Assembly (NCBI GenBank): GCA_032209605.1
Contig: JASFXZ010000010.1
Span: forward strand, 9,569,385-9,633,384
DNA from: Mactromeris polynyma
Taxonomy: Eukaryota; Mollusca; Bivalvia; Venerida; Mactridae
DNA: 64,000 nucleotides
Direction: 5' to 3'
Shown here: in pieces, positions 49,329-62,574 of the stretch
Layout: the number at the start of each line of letters is the position of its first letter
Position numbering within the stretch: position 1 is the first letter of the stretch
Translations under genes and position numbers: made by a program
Notes under the pieces: generated by a model
What the model saw: only the letters and a program-made list of their open reading frames with translations
Databases searched by the model: none
Told to the model about the DNA's origin: nothing

Positions 49329-52300
49329 ATGATGACACATGACGTGATGATTGTCTTGCTTTCTTTACTAACAACTTATTCAGGTAAGGCGTGGTATATA
49401 ATCATACACCTATTTCTCATTTTTTTAATCTGACTAGTAGCATATTAACATTTTTAATAATTCAATGATAATAGCTATGCAAGTACGCGCTGCATTGAAG
49501 CTTTAATATTACACTTTCAGATGCAGCCTGTCCCATAAACAACTGTGCACAATGTCAGTCTTGTGTGACACCATACTGGAACCTTGGACAGTTGTGTAAC
49601 TCTGTGTGTCCTACTAATTGCACGGACAGTGGTTGCGAGGATACAACAGGATATTGTTATGAATGTAAACCCGGAAAATATGGTCCAACATGTGAACAGG
49701 ATTGTTCTCTTTGTATTAACCGAGAATGTGACCTGAGGAAATGTACAGACGGATGCAAAGATGGATACGTACAATACAATACAAACACATATTCATATTG
49801 TTTCCCGTGTTCTTCGAATTGCATAAAATGTTCCAATACAACATATTGTATTCAGTGTGAGGAAGGATTTTACAGAGGCTATTATCGTCATCCAATAAGT
49901 GGTAGAGGTACTACGCAATGTACACAGTGCCGGGAACCATGTACACAATGTACATCCAATGATCAATGTCCAGAAGAATGTAAATATACGTGCATCAAAC
50001 AAGAATGTGATGTGTCTGGGGGTTGTGTAACTACACGCTCCACTTCAAGTACAAGTAAGTAAGTTATGATAACACAGAGTAATACTTAATTGATATGGAA
50101 AGCACTTACATATACTCGTAATTAGTTATTTTTACTTATGCCAACCAACACATTAGTCAAACTTTATTGTCTTTATTTTATTTCTTGTTGAATTAAAATC
50201 CGTCTGTTCATTTTCCATATACCTCTACGTGCATGACTACAACTACAGTGCACAGTTTTAAATGCAATAATTGTAACGGTCCTTACATATTAATACATAT
50301 GAGTAATACATTGCTTCAAAACGTATTACATCTCAAGTTATAATTGAACGTACGAAATGACAACAAAAAATTATATATTATAGAATTTGATTTATGAACG
50401 ATACGAATCATACATAATAATTTGCATCAATATTTATCATAGTATTATTGTCTTGTTTCGTAACTAATTCGTCATTTTTTGCAGGCACAATGAGCAAAAC
50501 AGCAAAAATTACTCACACAAGTACGACAAGTATGACCAAAATAAATTTAACATTATAATTGTCATGTTGACATTTTTTGAGTTCGCTTAATTTATTTTGA
50601 TGTTTAATTATTGTAATGTCGGTTGTTGTTCAATGTGCCCCTATGTTTATTTATACCTGCTCCTCATTTTTGTGTGACATTTCTTAATCGAGGAATCTGT
50701 GTGGCGAGGTCCTCTTTGGCGAATGTGGTCCTCTATGTGCTACTCTTCGTAGTTCATAAGCAATTATTTTCCAACCAATGCAACATTATTTGTCTGTTTC
50801 CAAGTGGACTGCAATAAAATATGTACTTAGTAAATGGCAATATTTATTGCATGTTTTAAATTCTTTTTCATTGATAAGTACAATATTTGTTTCAGAAACA
50901 TGGACAACAGAAAGGGTTCCTCAACAACCGTATACTAGTGCTACAAAAACATCAGGTAAGTAACTGCATTGTACTTCCCACTGACGTTTCGTACTATATA
51001 GTATCTGTAACAATATATCTTCGTTTTGTTTCCATCATGAACACGTTTATTTCATAGGCGAGGCAAGCGATTTTAATAGCCTCAAAAACCGGACACCAGT
51101 ACAGCAGAACCATCTCGTAAGTAACTGCATTGCTTTCTATTAAAGTTCTCCCTGTAAAAATACATCGATGTTGTGTTTGCCTTTTCGCAATATTTATTTT
51201 CAAGGCATGACAAGCAACATAAGTGATAGGTTCTCGATGTACACAGTGCAAATGAATGTCATACTTACGCTCTTAAGAAGATTTCTGTATTGATTACAGT
51301 TTGAATTTTCTCACGGACAAGTCCTGTTCTACACTTGTTTTACATTCACATATTTTGCAGTATGTCCAAATGAATGCAAGGATACCTGCGACACACATGG
51401 AGAGTGCCATACTACAACCGCAAGTAACAGCAAATTTGAAGATGTTTACTATGAAGCATTTGGTCATGGAATTGCGACTGGAATCGGTATTCTCATTATT
51501 GTGGAAGCATTAGCTGGAGTTGTGATTTTCTTCACACGAAGGTTATGGCAATATTATAATACTAATGCTATGCTGTTTCTCAATAGTATGTATGGAATTG
51601 ACGTACGATAAAACTTCTTGTCCTTAACCATAAGGCGTAGTGTTTTGATATTGGGTGTGTGGTCCTCTTCCAAGATTGTATAAACAATTAAGTTCTGTCA
51701 AAAACATGGGTGCAAGGGGCATAAGTCTAATTCAGTCAGAATGGCAGTGTCCTGAGGTGAGCGATATAGGGCCATCATGATTTCAGATACAATAGCCTGT
51801 ATGAAATTGATGTACGAGTAATTATATTCTTTCAATAAGTTGTTGTTTCTTGCAGAACAAAATGCCTTCGAACAATATGTCCAACCAAGACGACTACAGG
51901 TTCAAGAGAAAATCACGTGTATGTTAACACACAAGAAGAGGCCGGTACAATGCCCACGTCGAGAAACAGACCACTACATAATGAAGTGCGTACAAACTCA
52001 GAGATCCATGTTACGCTTTCTGAAGAAGACGTTGATACAAACAGAGAATATGTCAGTTTAGGAGAAAGACAGCCCGAAAATCACTACAGCGGTATGTAGC
52101 AAACATTATTGTTCTACGAAGTAGGTTTGCAAGTATACATATAATATATGTATTCGACAAGTTTTTTAATAAGCACAATTTGACCAAAATATGTAATCAT
52201 TCATCGTCCTCATTAAAAATGACCAATATTTAAATGGCTATAGTGTAATTCCCAAATGCTGAGGATATATTTCCGTCTCATGTTATTAGAAGTTTAATTG

Positions 52301-52377
52301 AAAGTAAACTGAAAACTTAGCATTATATATCAACTTATGTTTCAGATTTACAGACAAACAGACGTGATGATCAATAA
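49329..52377 (+). CDS. EGF-like type I membrane receptor with ITAM (Draper/MEGF10-like)
   Basis: Exons 49329-49383, 49521-50054, 50485-50520 (or to 50529), 50896-50955, 51361-51541, 51856-52091 and 52346-52377; phases agree and the product is 377 residues (380 with the longer third exon). A signal peptide (MIVLLSLLTTYS) ends near residue 18. Exon 2 encodes a dense run of EGF-like Cys modules (for example GYCYECKPGKYGPTC, CIQCEEGFY). A short Ser/Thr-rich stalk and one more Cys cluster follow. The membrane span is about 266-286 (IATGIGILIIVEALAGVVIFF), then RRTK. The tail has VYVNT (Grb2-type YxN, Y311) and an ITAM, YVSL-x8-YSDL (Y354, Y366), then stops at DDQ. The architecture suggests a phagocytic or signalling receptor; the ligand is unknown. 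Overall much shorter than MEGF10 or Draper. Confidence 0.85.
52049..52350 (+). other. ITAM coding sequence split by the last intron
   Basis: Tyr354 (TAT at 52049) begins YVSL and Tyr366 begins YSDL. The Asp codon of YSDL is G (52091) plus AT (52346-52347). Eight residues separate the two YxxL units, inside the 6-8 of a classical ITAM. Confidence 0.85.
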
Positions 52378-55300
52378 TCATTGACTATAGATGTCCTAGT
52401 GCAAAAAGACTGAATCACTTCTGTGTATTATGTATTTTTATTAACTGATCAATAATTATTACTAGGACTATGAAAAATAGTGTTGTTCATTGGGGAATGT
52501 GTTGAAGATAATATTTATTCTCTATAATTGTCTATGGTCTTATGGCAATGTATAACATTTTTTAACGTTCTAGTGTACTGAACAGTTTATGTTACACAAT
52601 CGATTTGTGTACAGATCTGGATTTTGTAATTGAAAATCGAATACTAAATGACATGATATGCAGTGGTATATACAGGACGAATTAACTTACTTTTAATGTA
52701 TATTAAAACTAATTATCACTATTTATAACGACTGCTAGATTAGAACATGTAGACAGGAAGCAAACCAGGCAGTCTTATACATGCATATTATGAAGTATCC
52801 CCAAACAAAGGAATTAACCAATTCTGTATATCATCTGTTTTGTTGTTACTTTAGTAACCTTTAATATAATGTGTACATGAGTGGAATGATATTAAGATAA
52901 TATCATTTGTTGTTGTGTGTTTTTTCTCAATGTTTCAACAATACGGTTGTTTATTTGATTATATTATTGGCATTAGTTGCATTCTTGAACCTTTTAAACT
53001 TCAACAGAAGAGTATATATTGATGTCGGTTTATTCAAATGGAGTACTTCTTGAACATAAGGCTACATAGAGATGGTGATCTAATTCATATACACCCAATA
53101 TTAGCCCATATTTGATTCTACTACAAACATGACAGACCGACGAAGACAAGTCTTTTAGTATTAATACCATTATGTCTTCGTCGACTAACTGTCAAAATAA
53201 GTAAGAAAATAAGAAAATGGGATCTAGCACAATTAAATTGAACTATTGTACACAGTATTGCTATAGAAAATTATTTGGTAAGTTTATTATGTGTTTAGCC
53301 CCCTGAAGTCAATTGACATTGGCGTATTCAAAAATTTCACCTTTTATTATTTTTGCACTTGAATACGTTTTCTCACTTAGAGTTACCACGCTGGTGACTT
53401 AAAACCAACTAGTAACGAAAGTAACATGGCTTAATGCAAATTTGAATGTATGCGATTAACAATGAGACCCTCCGTGTTATAAACTTGGATTGCTACGTCC
53501 ATTAAGTATACACCGCGACATTTAACATGTAAGCTGGTAAAATATGACTTAAACATTTAAAAGTGTTAAAATTAACAAAATCGAGTATTACATACCTTTC
53601 GTCAGATACATTTACGGGTCAAATGCTTTCAGATCGTTTTATATGGATTATCCTCAACGAAAAGATACATATGAGCTATCCGCCCTTGAATGGACTCAAA
53701 TAGTAAATTGTTTTGGCGCATGTTGATCATAACTGTACAATCGACATTAATATTTCGCCAGGACTAGTTTGAATAATGTTCGAAGTTGAACCATATATCA
53801 TGCTTTCAAATTTCTTACTTCGATCTTTGTATCGAATAATTTAACAATGTCAGTTATATTGGAAACAGCAATATATAGTCAAATAATATGTACTACATGT
53901 ATTATATTAATACGTGACATCTTTCAGTAGTCCAACAGTCGTTCTGTGCTATTATTCATGATGTGACATAATTAATCAAACACTTCAAGTTATACATAAA
54001 ACTGGTATATAAACTATCCATTACATAAATAAATAGTATACACTATAGTTCTAAATATACTTCCGATATCATCGCACGTGCATTAAATGCGATATCTGAA
54101 TTATATTAAACAAGCGATAAAGACTTCACTAACGTATATATATGTACACTAACTCCAATACACAACATCACAGTGACAAGAAGAACGTCCTAATGCACGT
54201 TTAATCGTTATCTTGAAATAAAGTCGCTCCAGTAGACGATGCTTTTGAATGGGATTTCTTTTCTGATTGGAGAAAAAACATATTTTGCTTTGGGAATGGG
54301 TCAGATAGTCTGACTTGTGGGAACTATAGAAAAAGGCATTGAAAGCGTCATAAGAATATTTGCCCTGACATGAAGTTGCGCACATGAGTTTTACAATTTG
54401 ATTGAACAAAGAGTTATGGCCTTTGACTTTGTAAAAATGGCGTGTTGAAACATTGTAAGTTTGTGTCCCGCGTAATTAAAATGACATGGAGTAACCAAAC
54501 TTCATAGAAATACTATTCAACATATTATTGCGTTCTGATTCGGATTATGTATTTTGTAGTGAAGGCATGGTGCTTAGTTGTCCAAGTTTGAAAATTTTCA
54601 GTCACCAACTGGTCACAAACAGTCATGTCAGTGGTCCATGTCCATTGGTACATCAGTGATTTTCTGATATCAACAACCTCGGACAATCGCTCTGCAGTAC
54701 TGTAAGTGATATTGATATGGGTAACTTTTATAGCTGTGTATTTCGCTCAAAACCGCTTTTCGACATTAAGACACTTCTTCAAGAAGAAATATATTAAAAT
54801 TTCCAGCATTCGATTTAAGAAATACTGTGGATTTTCAACTTTTTGAACATTTTAGTGAATATTTTATTGATTTTATTGATTTATCTTACACTTACAATTC
54901 GCTGACAAATCAGTGTTAATTACAAAAAAAATATGTCATCATAATCCAAATACCATGGTAATTTCAGCTTATAACTCATTTTCAGTCAGATCTGTTGCCA
55001 TTTTTACCATTAGTCAGCAATGGCAAAAAGTTGATTTAATTATTTGTTTAGAACAGCTTAAACTATGAAACATCAATACAGGTTACAACATACCAACATC
55101 AGCAGATACATATTACAGCATGGAAAGTCTAATACGGAGTCAAGTTAAAGTTCCCCAACTACTGGAATACGTACGGAAGAAAACAGATTTTGAAACTGAA
55201 TTCAATGCAAGTAATGGTGGTTGAATGTAATAAATGACACTGTTATTACAAATGTATACCACTACTTTTCTCACTTGTTTGTAGTCCTTTCTCGTGGTAC

Positions 55301-55590
55301 CGCGGCTTTCATGGTATCGCGGTAAACAGTTTTCTCGCGATATTTTAACGTAAGGACCGCCTACCGCATGTTGACATATTCTCGTGAGTAAACCTGAAGA
55401 TGCTCTTCGTATCAAATTTTTTTTGCAAAAATGCCGGGATTTCTGACGGCTTACTAGCGTTTTTATACAAAACCAGTTGAAACGAGTTTTCTTCCTATGT
55501 TCATCACCCCATGGGTCATAAAACCCTCTCCATATCATGTAAACGATGTTTAAAATTTCGTACTTGCTGTTGAAATTATCGTCTGACATT
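52378..55590. other. Interval between receptor and phosphatase genes
   Basis: Begins with the receptor 3' UTR. No exon was recognised in 3.2 kb. A 68-bp imperfect hairpin lies at 53127-53194 (CGACGAAGACAAGTC ... TGTCTTCGTCG). A 188-codon minus-strand open frame starting at 55706 has no family similarity. Confidence 0.45.
53127..53194. repeat. Short imperfect hairpin
   Basis: GACAGACCGACGAAGACA and TGTCTTCGTCGACTAACTGTC are inverse with a three-base mismatch block. It may be a tiny MITE or a solo foldback. Confidence 0.6.
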
Positions 55591-55595
55591 TCGTA

Positions 55596-55636
55596 TGACG
55601 TCACTAAACCGGAATCCATGTTGTTTCTAAATTTAG
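55596..55636 (+). promoter_or_regulatory. Possible promoter of the PTP gene (CRE, ETS-like)
   Basis: A perfect CRE TGACGTCA (55596-55603) and ACCGGAAT (55608-55615, ETS-like) lie 40-57 bp before an ATG with a strong context (G at -3, G at +4) at 55653. Alternatively TTTCTAAATTTAG (ending 55636) is a splice acceptor. Confidence 0.35.
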
Positions 55637-58600
55637 AAGCTATTCCTACGAAATGGAAGTATGGCAAGCAGTTAAGGTAAAAAAAATCAATTAAAGCAAA
55701 TGGCATAATTTAGTGATACACAATAAGCCACAGTATAAGTCTAAACATGTGTCTTTGCTATATGGGTCTATCATTTGAATATATTGAATGGATACTATTC
55801 CAAACAAAGTAACAGCAGGAAAAAATTGACGATCACCATTGAGATATGTACACTGGGGAGTGAAACAGAACAGCTACCACCAGAGAAACACGTGTGTGCT
55901 GGTTCACTGACAATGACAAAGTCAAAACGAGTTTGCACATTTACATATTGTTCTGCATTCTTGTTGTGTTGAATTAACTTTTGAAATTTGTCTGAAATTA
56001 GAGACTGTTGACTTATATGACGAACTGGGAAATAGTAACGTTATTGTGTATCAGGCTTTCCATAATTATTTATGCTTACACCGGTACCATGAGACACGAC
56101 CTTGACTTGTCAAATTCCAACATGGCTGCACACTAGGCGGGAATTCATAAACAATGACAAGATATTTCAAGTATTTAAATTTATGGGAATGAAGAGGTAG
56201 AATGAATAAATCAGCAAAGCAATAACATATTGATGTGAATTGTTTCTTTCTTTTTGATCGTTTTTGCGAACGTCAAGTACCGCGGTATAATGAGAAACCA
56301 GGCTAAATATATTTAGATTTTACTGTGATTGATTATTAATGCTAGCTTTATATGTTAATTTGGTGCTATTCTTATAGCCTTACTGGTGTGTAAGAATGGA
56401 ACACGGAGAATCTGTTACATCTTCTGCATTACTATTATCTTAAAGTGATCCGTTACATTTACAGAAACTTTTAAAAGGCTTCCAAAGAAGTTGTGATGAA
56501 GCCCTTAAACCCCACAACAGAAAGAAGAACCAATATAACGGTATCTATGCATGTAAGTAAATAAATCGTCTATGAACGTATACTATGGTTTCACTTACTA
56601 TGAATATTACAAAATGCCATATTTAATTGATGTTAACCGTTTAACTTCATTCAAAGATGAACGCCTAAAAGAGTTCTTTATTTTTCCATCTTCGGTGTAC
56701 GTTTCATAACATGGCTAAGTTTTCCTCATACATAGTTTCCACTTAAAATTTTCATAAATATGGATATTAAATTTTCTACGTTATTTAAGTATAGCCATAT
56801 ACAAGGTGACAAAAACTTAACTTTTGGACATTAACATTCATAACGCAGTAGATTGTGTCAACCGAATTTGTGCAATTTAAGTTTTAGATCAGTCGAACTG
56901 GGTACCAGTGAATATTAGAAGAGTGCAAATAAGGATTGTATTGGTGTATATTATACTCTGTGGTAATATTATGTATTTTACATACTCTACGGTATTATAA
57001 TGTATTCTAATATAGTCTTTATTTATCATTTTGAACCGTTTTTGTCCACAACATCTTGTGATATGCTGTTTTGTCTATGTTAGGACCTACTGGTGATACT
57101 ATGAATAAGTATGCAACATTCTGGGAAATGATCTGGCAAAACGGTGTAGAGGAAATCGTTATGTTGACCAACTTGAGAGAAGGAGAAGTGAGTAATGCTA
57201 ATTTAAAGTTGATAAAACAATACAATTATCTATGGTCTTTTTGTCTTACATCGGACTTGTTTGACCATCAACTAAACTTATATACCTAGAATAAAGATTA
57301 TAATGTTCCAAGACAAGACCCAGAATGTAGTTTTATGTTGGCTAATCTGTGGCTTCAGTTAAATTATTTTTCTTCGAACTGAACTTTAAAACCACGTGCC
57401 AAAATGACGCGAAATCAATTTTCGATCCTGTACTGCATAAGGCAAACTTGCCTTCTTTATACAGGTACTGGTAATATATGGTTTGCAATTTCAGTTGTGT
57501 TTTTGTAAAAGCTAATGGTTATATTACCACAAACTGTCGTAGAAAAAAGGATGTCCACGTGATAATTGACTGTGACAGTAATGTTGAAATATGTGTTGTA
57601 CGATTTCTTCGAGAGCTTTTTCGAACTTGCGATGTATAAAATTTGTTTCTATGAAAGGGGAAATAAAACAAATAAGCGACCTAACGAGTTTAAATTGACT
57701 TCCGTAGTTCATGAATTCGCGCTTGTATATACTAACTAATAGTTTATATTTGAAATATTCTATGTAAACAATTTGATCTAAACATTACTAATTTTTGACA
57801 GAAAATGAAATGTGAACAATACTGGCCAGACCAGGGTATGGTGATAACATGCGGAAAGTACAATATCAATTGCGTTGCAGAACACATGTTCGCAGAGTTT
57901 GTCGTGCGAGAAATTGTGCTTCAACATTCTGACGTAAGGTTTTATTGTTCTCAATAATTTTCATTAAACATTAACTTATTGTAGATGTAGTTAATTGAAT
58001 GTTAAGCCTTATGCCGAAATAAGTTTTGTATTATATTTGAATTGTATTGATATCTTAGTCTGTACAAGTATAATTAAAGGAAAATATTACATATACATAT
58101 TCGTTAGTTATTGGTTGACGAAAAGGATTTTAACGGAACATGCCACTATTACAAAGTACATTTATTCTAATAGTTTGACCTTTGTGTTTTCACAAGGAAG
58201 ATTTAATTACTGATTGCAACTACATGGTATCATTTTTAGTCTTCAGAGAAGCATAATGTGGTACAGTATCACTACACAGCCTGGCCTGATAGATCTGTAC
58301 CTGACTCAGTTGTCTCCCTTGTTGCATTCAGAGACAAAGTGGAACAACAACAAAGGAAGACAACATCACCGTTGATTGTTCACTGCAGGTATTGAACATA
58401 TTCCATATTTGTAGAAGTAATAAATTATATATATACCTTGGTGTACTTGAGCCTAATTAAATTAAGGTATAATAGTAAGTATTCAAAATCACCGTTAGAA
58501 TAACAAACAAAAAAAACCCAACCATTACAAGAAACAAAACATAAATAATAACTATGAAATTGATGCAATTTTTACTGACTGTTTTGTCTTTTTGAAATGA

Positions 58601-61600
58601 CCTGCGCGTTCCTTTTTATATAGTAATAAGGACAACAGATTTTCTTCTTCATTAGAGGACATTTTTAAAGGAATTAAGTTCAGCTGTTGCAACGTTTTCA
58701 TAGATGTGTAACTATAGCCAGATTACTGAAGAACGGATTGTCGCTCAGTCCAAGGTAAATATAAATAATGAAACAAATGTTGTCCAGTAGATGTAAAAGG
58801 AAAGCATTATTTGCCCATATGTTTTTAAGACTATTATTTACCCAAAACTATGTTGACCTTGCTATGTTTTCTCAAATTGACTTGAAATTTCTAAAAGTAT
58901 GTTTTACAAATTGACAGAAACAGTTTGATTGTTATTGTAATGTTTGTTTACAAATCACACACAAGTTCATGAAAGAAGAACTTGATGTTCAATTTTAAAA
59001 TTCAAGTTTCGAATACCCATCTAAAATAATTTCACAATTGCAACAGTGACTGAAGGATGTTTTATTTTTTATAAATCAGGCAATCTTTGCACTGGATTCT
59101 GTCTTCGGGAGAGAATCATCGAAGCCAACTGGAAAATATCATAGAAGAGAAAACAGAAAAGGTTCAGACATACCAGGTAACACTTGGTGATATATACGTT
59201 TGCACATAATTATGTACGTAGGAGTAATACGTCTCAAATCATTATACAATGTGTAGTGCATACATTAAAAAGATTATACTTGTATATTACTTATTACTAC
59301 AGACAATGTCAGACATGCATACACATGCCAGGAATTGTCAGTACTCTGCAAATTCATCACTTTTTTTGGTACAAGTAAAAGTGTCTCTGTATTTCAAACA
59401 AATTGAAACAGTATGTAGTTATAGGAGCTGGAATCAAATGGTCACTAATCTTTTTTACAGACGACCGGTATCGTGTATATCTGACGTCATCGAAAAATGG
59501 TTATATCAATGCTGTGTACATGAACGTAAGACTACTTTGATTATACTAAGGGTCACATTTTTGCGATTTAAATATGTTAATTTTTACCATAACGGTTAAG
59601 GTAGGTTTATTACTAATAGGCTGTTTCATTATCTTAACTATTTAAATGTTATTGTAATCAGTATGATATTTCATCATTTTTAAGTTATTATTGTTATAAG
59701 TATCATCATTCCGGGGCAATTCATTTGTAGTATCGTTATTCCGTGGTTATTATTTCAATCTCGTTTTTGTAGAATATTAATAATAAACATTACTTCAAGT
59801 TTAATTCAAGGTAATACTTATTATTTCAGGTTATAATCATTAATTCAGTAGTGTAATGATTACCATTTCAGAGTAATAATTATTATTGCACAATTAAAAG
59901 TACTTGCCCTTGAACCTCCTTAGAGCATAATGTTTTGTAGACTATTGGTTTCCCGAAGGTCTGTGTGATGGGGCATTGTCTTGCGAATGTGGTGTTTCCG
60001 AAACAACTTCATCTCTCTTTTACTGTTTCGGGTTATTATCATTATAATAATATTTCAGGGTTACTTACGAAAGAATCAATATATTGCAACGCAGATTCCG
60101 ATGCCTTCCACGGTACAGGATTTTATATCTATGGCTTACCACGAAAATATTCAATGTATTGTTAGTTTGGATGATGAAAACATATCAGACAAGGAAAGAG
60201 AGACTGTTGGGAAACATACTGAAATTTGTGAATACATGTACTATTAAAAACTTATCAATTTGTATATATTATAATTTAACCTAACTGTGAACTTTGTACA
60301 TGTACAATACCATGCTCAACATTATTACTCGAAGTACTGGAAGTACAGCACCTACGCCACCTGTTCATACTGTTCATTTTCTGTATATCTGGACGGTCGC
60401 ATTAGAATCGCAATAATTAATTTTAAAATAGTGATACAGATGGTTTTCAACTATGTACATATCATATACGTTCCTATGCATTTCTAATAAATAATAATAT
60501 GTTTGGTAGTAACAAGTCTTACCAGTATCGTAAAATTCGAAGTTAGGATATTGACGTTAAAATGCATATAAATAATAATTACTTACTTTATATTCAGACC
60601 GTTGGGCAATACCTTCCACAAGTTAACAAAGCGTGTACGTTTGGAAAATACACACTTTTATGTATGGAAAGTAACACTACAGAGGAGTACATTGTACGTG
60701 ACCTGAAGTTGTCACACGCTGGATCGGTAAGACCTACTACGTTGCCTTAAACAGATAAAACTAATTGTTTTCATGTAATAATAAATATCGTTAAACATTT
60801 CCTGAAGCTGACATATGTGTCAAACGTTAAAAGAGTTTGAACTAGCTTAGTTGGTTTATTTCTAATCATATTGTTGCTAATAAAACACCCCCTATTTCAC
60901 TGAGGTAGATTTGACAAAGCTTCATGTATGTTGCCGAACATGTTGTTAAACGTGTTAATTTTACTGAAAATTCAAAAAAGCTCCCAGTGCTGAGTGAACG
61001 TGTTGTTATCAGATTTCGAATGCAGGTATACTTTATAGCATAACATCTCTGTGAAGGCATGGGTTATGTCAATGTGTTTTGTTATCACTATACTATTTTT
61101 GTCTATACTTTTCCAGCCATCATTTCAAGATTTGAAGATTCGGCATTTTCAATTTCGTGGTTGGAAATCTAATGATGTTGTACCTTCAGACGTAAAATCA
61201 TTCCTTAAGCTTATTGTTGATGTCAACAAAAACTTGAATAAACGAAAATCAGACTGTCCAGTACTTGTTCATTGTCTGTAAGTATCTGATAATCTCATAT
61301 TGAATTATAATACAGCTTTGCTCTAAAAGTAAGATTAACAACAATATATTTATGTAGCGTCTAATAAAAAATTTCAGAACATATATAGAACAATTGCGAA
61401 CAATATTCACATTCTATATCTCCTTGTTTTTTTTAAATTATATACTCCAAATTGTTAATATGTATATACAAGTCTCTTCTAATCATCTGTTATAAATTGA
61501 AACCACACGGATAAGCCATGATTATGCACTTGTAATATATAATCATATAAAAATGACCCCAAGACCAATTGTAATTAATACAAAACCATAGACTGGAATA

Positions 61601-62574
61601 TAATTTAAATCACAGTTTGCAGGGATTTTTAGCTTTGCAAAAAACGACATCAAAGCGACAACTAGTTGAATATATGAACAAGTTACGATATACTAGTAAT
61701 ATCCAGGTCAGTTCCAATTTAACATTTTTATTGGGCAGGAAGAATGAATGACCATATATGGTAATGTTTTTTGTTTTAAGCACTGGCGCCGAGAGAACGG
61801 GGATATTTTGTGCGGTTTCTACAATGTTTGAAATTCTAGTTATAGACAAACAGTTGACTGGAATCCATTCCATCAGTCATGTACGTGATAGAAGACATTC
61901 AGCAATAAAGACACAGGTAAATAGTAGTTAAGTATTCTTGACAAGATGTGTAAGGGAGATGTTGACATGCCGTCAAACCAGTTAAAATCCCCAGTATTTA
62001 TAATGACAGTTCTTATGCTGCAGCCGCTGTTCTGCAAGATTACCTTCACCTTAAAGTGTTGTGCAGACTATGTGTTGTTTACAACGTCACCCTTCCCCTC
62101 ATCTGTAGTTTATTTAGTACTTCAACCACGCTATATTGTTATTGAGCACAATAACATGTAAAATGAGTATAAGCCATTTCTGTCCTTTAAAATTGCAAAT
62201 TGTGATAGTGATTTTTATCAATCACTTTAATAAACAATGATTGATCTCAAGAGCAAACTTGACAACATACTGTACTAAATATGCTAGCAAGCAATTATAA
62301 TATTACAGCTTAGTTGTGAATATTCTGGTCGAACATAAGAAAATGTTTGAAACGATGGCTTTTAATAATAAAGTTTAATATTCTTTTTTTTCAATCGGAG
62401 TCTTTAGAAGAAATGTTATTTTCTTTGAATACTGTACTTATCATAAAACCTTCATCTTACAGACTCACTATTCTATTTCAGGAGATGATCAAGTTTTGTT
62501 ACGATTGTGTCAAGATTTTGATTGATTTGTCAGACAATGATCCATATTACAACTTGCATTCACTAGGACAATAG
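55637..62574 (+). CDS. Tandem-domain protein tyrosine phosphatase, D1 incomplete (possible pseudogene)
   Basis: Recognised exons are 55637-55676 (tentative; ATG at 55653 gives MEVWQAVK), 56465-56552, 57084-57187, 57802-57933, 58240-58388, 58704-58754 (tentative), 59080-59176, 59461-59525, 60059-60205, 60598-60726, 61117-61277, 61781-61916 and 62482-62574. D1 shows KKNQYNGIYA, GPTGDTMNKYATFWEMIWQ, EQYWPD, TAWPDRSVPDS and LIVHC. Its YDxSR/YINA exon and its GxGRTG exon were not found, and joining across either gap breaks the frame. D2 is continuous and in phase: DDRYRVYL, YINAVY, YIATQIPMPSTVQDF, GQYLP, VLVHCLTGAERTGIF (Cys-x5-Arg kept), but GWKSND replaces the WPD loop. The donor after 60205 (GTTGGG) is weak. 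The protein is thus either non-catalytic or a decaying gene. No transmembrane segment lies between 52.4 and 56.4 kb. Confidence 0.75.

Noticed and set aside
51856..52061. Alternative frame in receptor exon 6 beginning with LFLAEQNAFEQ
   Set aside because: It contains a stop within the exon and needs a different upstream donor; the frame that stays open to 52091 and continues in exon 7 gives the ITAM.
55140..55706. 188-codon minus-strand open frame
   Set aside because: Composition is like translated non-coding DNA, no domain is recognisable, and it overlaps the probable PTP first exon and promoter on the other strand.
58624..58703. Candidate missing D1 P-loop exon reading SNKDNRF after HC
   Set aside because: It keeps a Cys-x5-Arg spacing by chance, has no GT donor at a usable place and runs into a stop; no Gly residues of the loop are present.
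59249..59599. 116-codon plus-strand frame
   Set aside because: It overlaps the D2 YINA exon (59461-59525) in another frame and has no similarity of its own.
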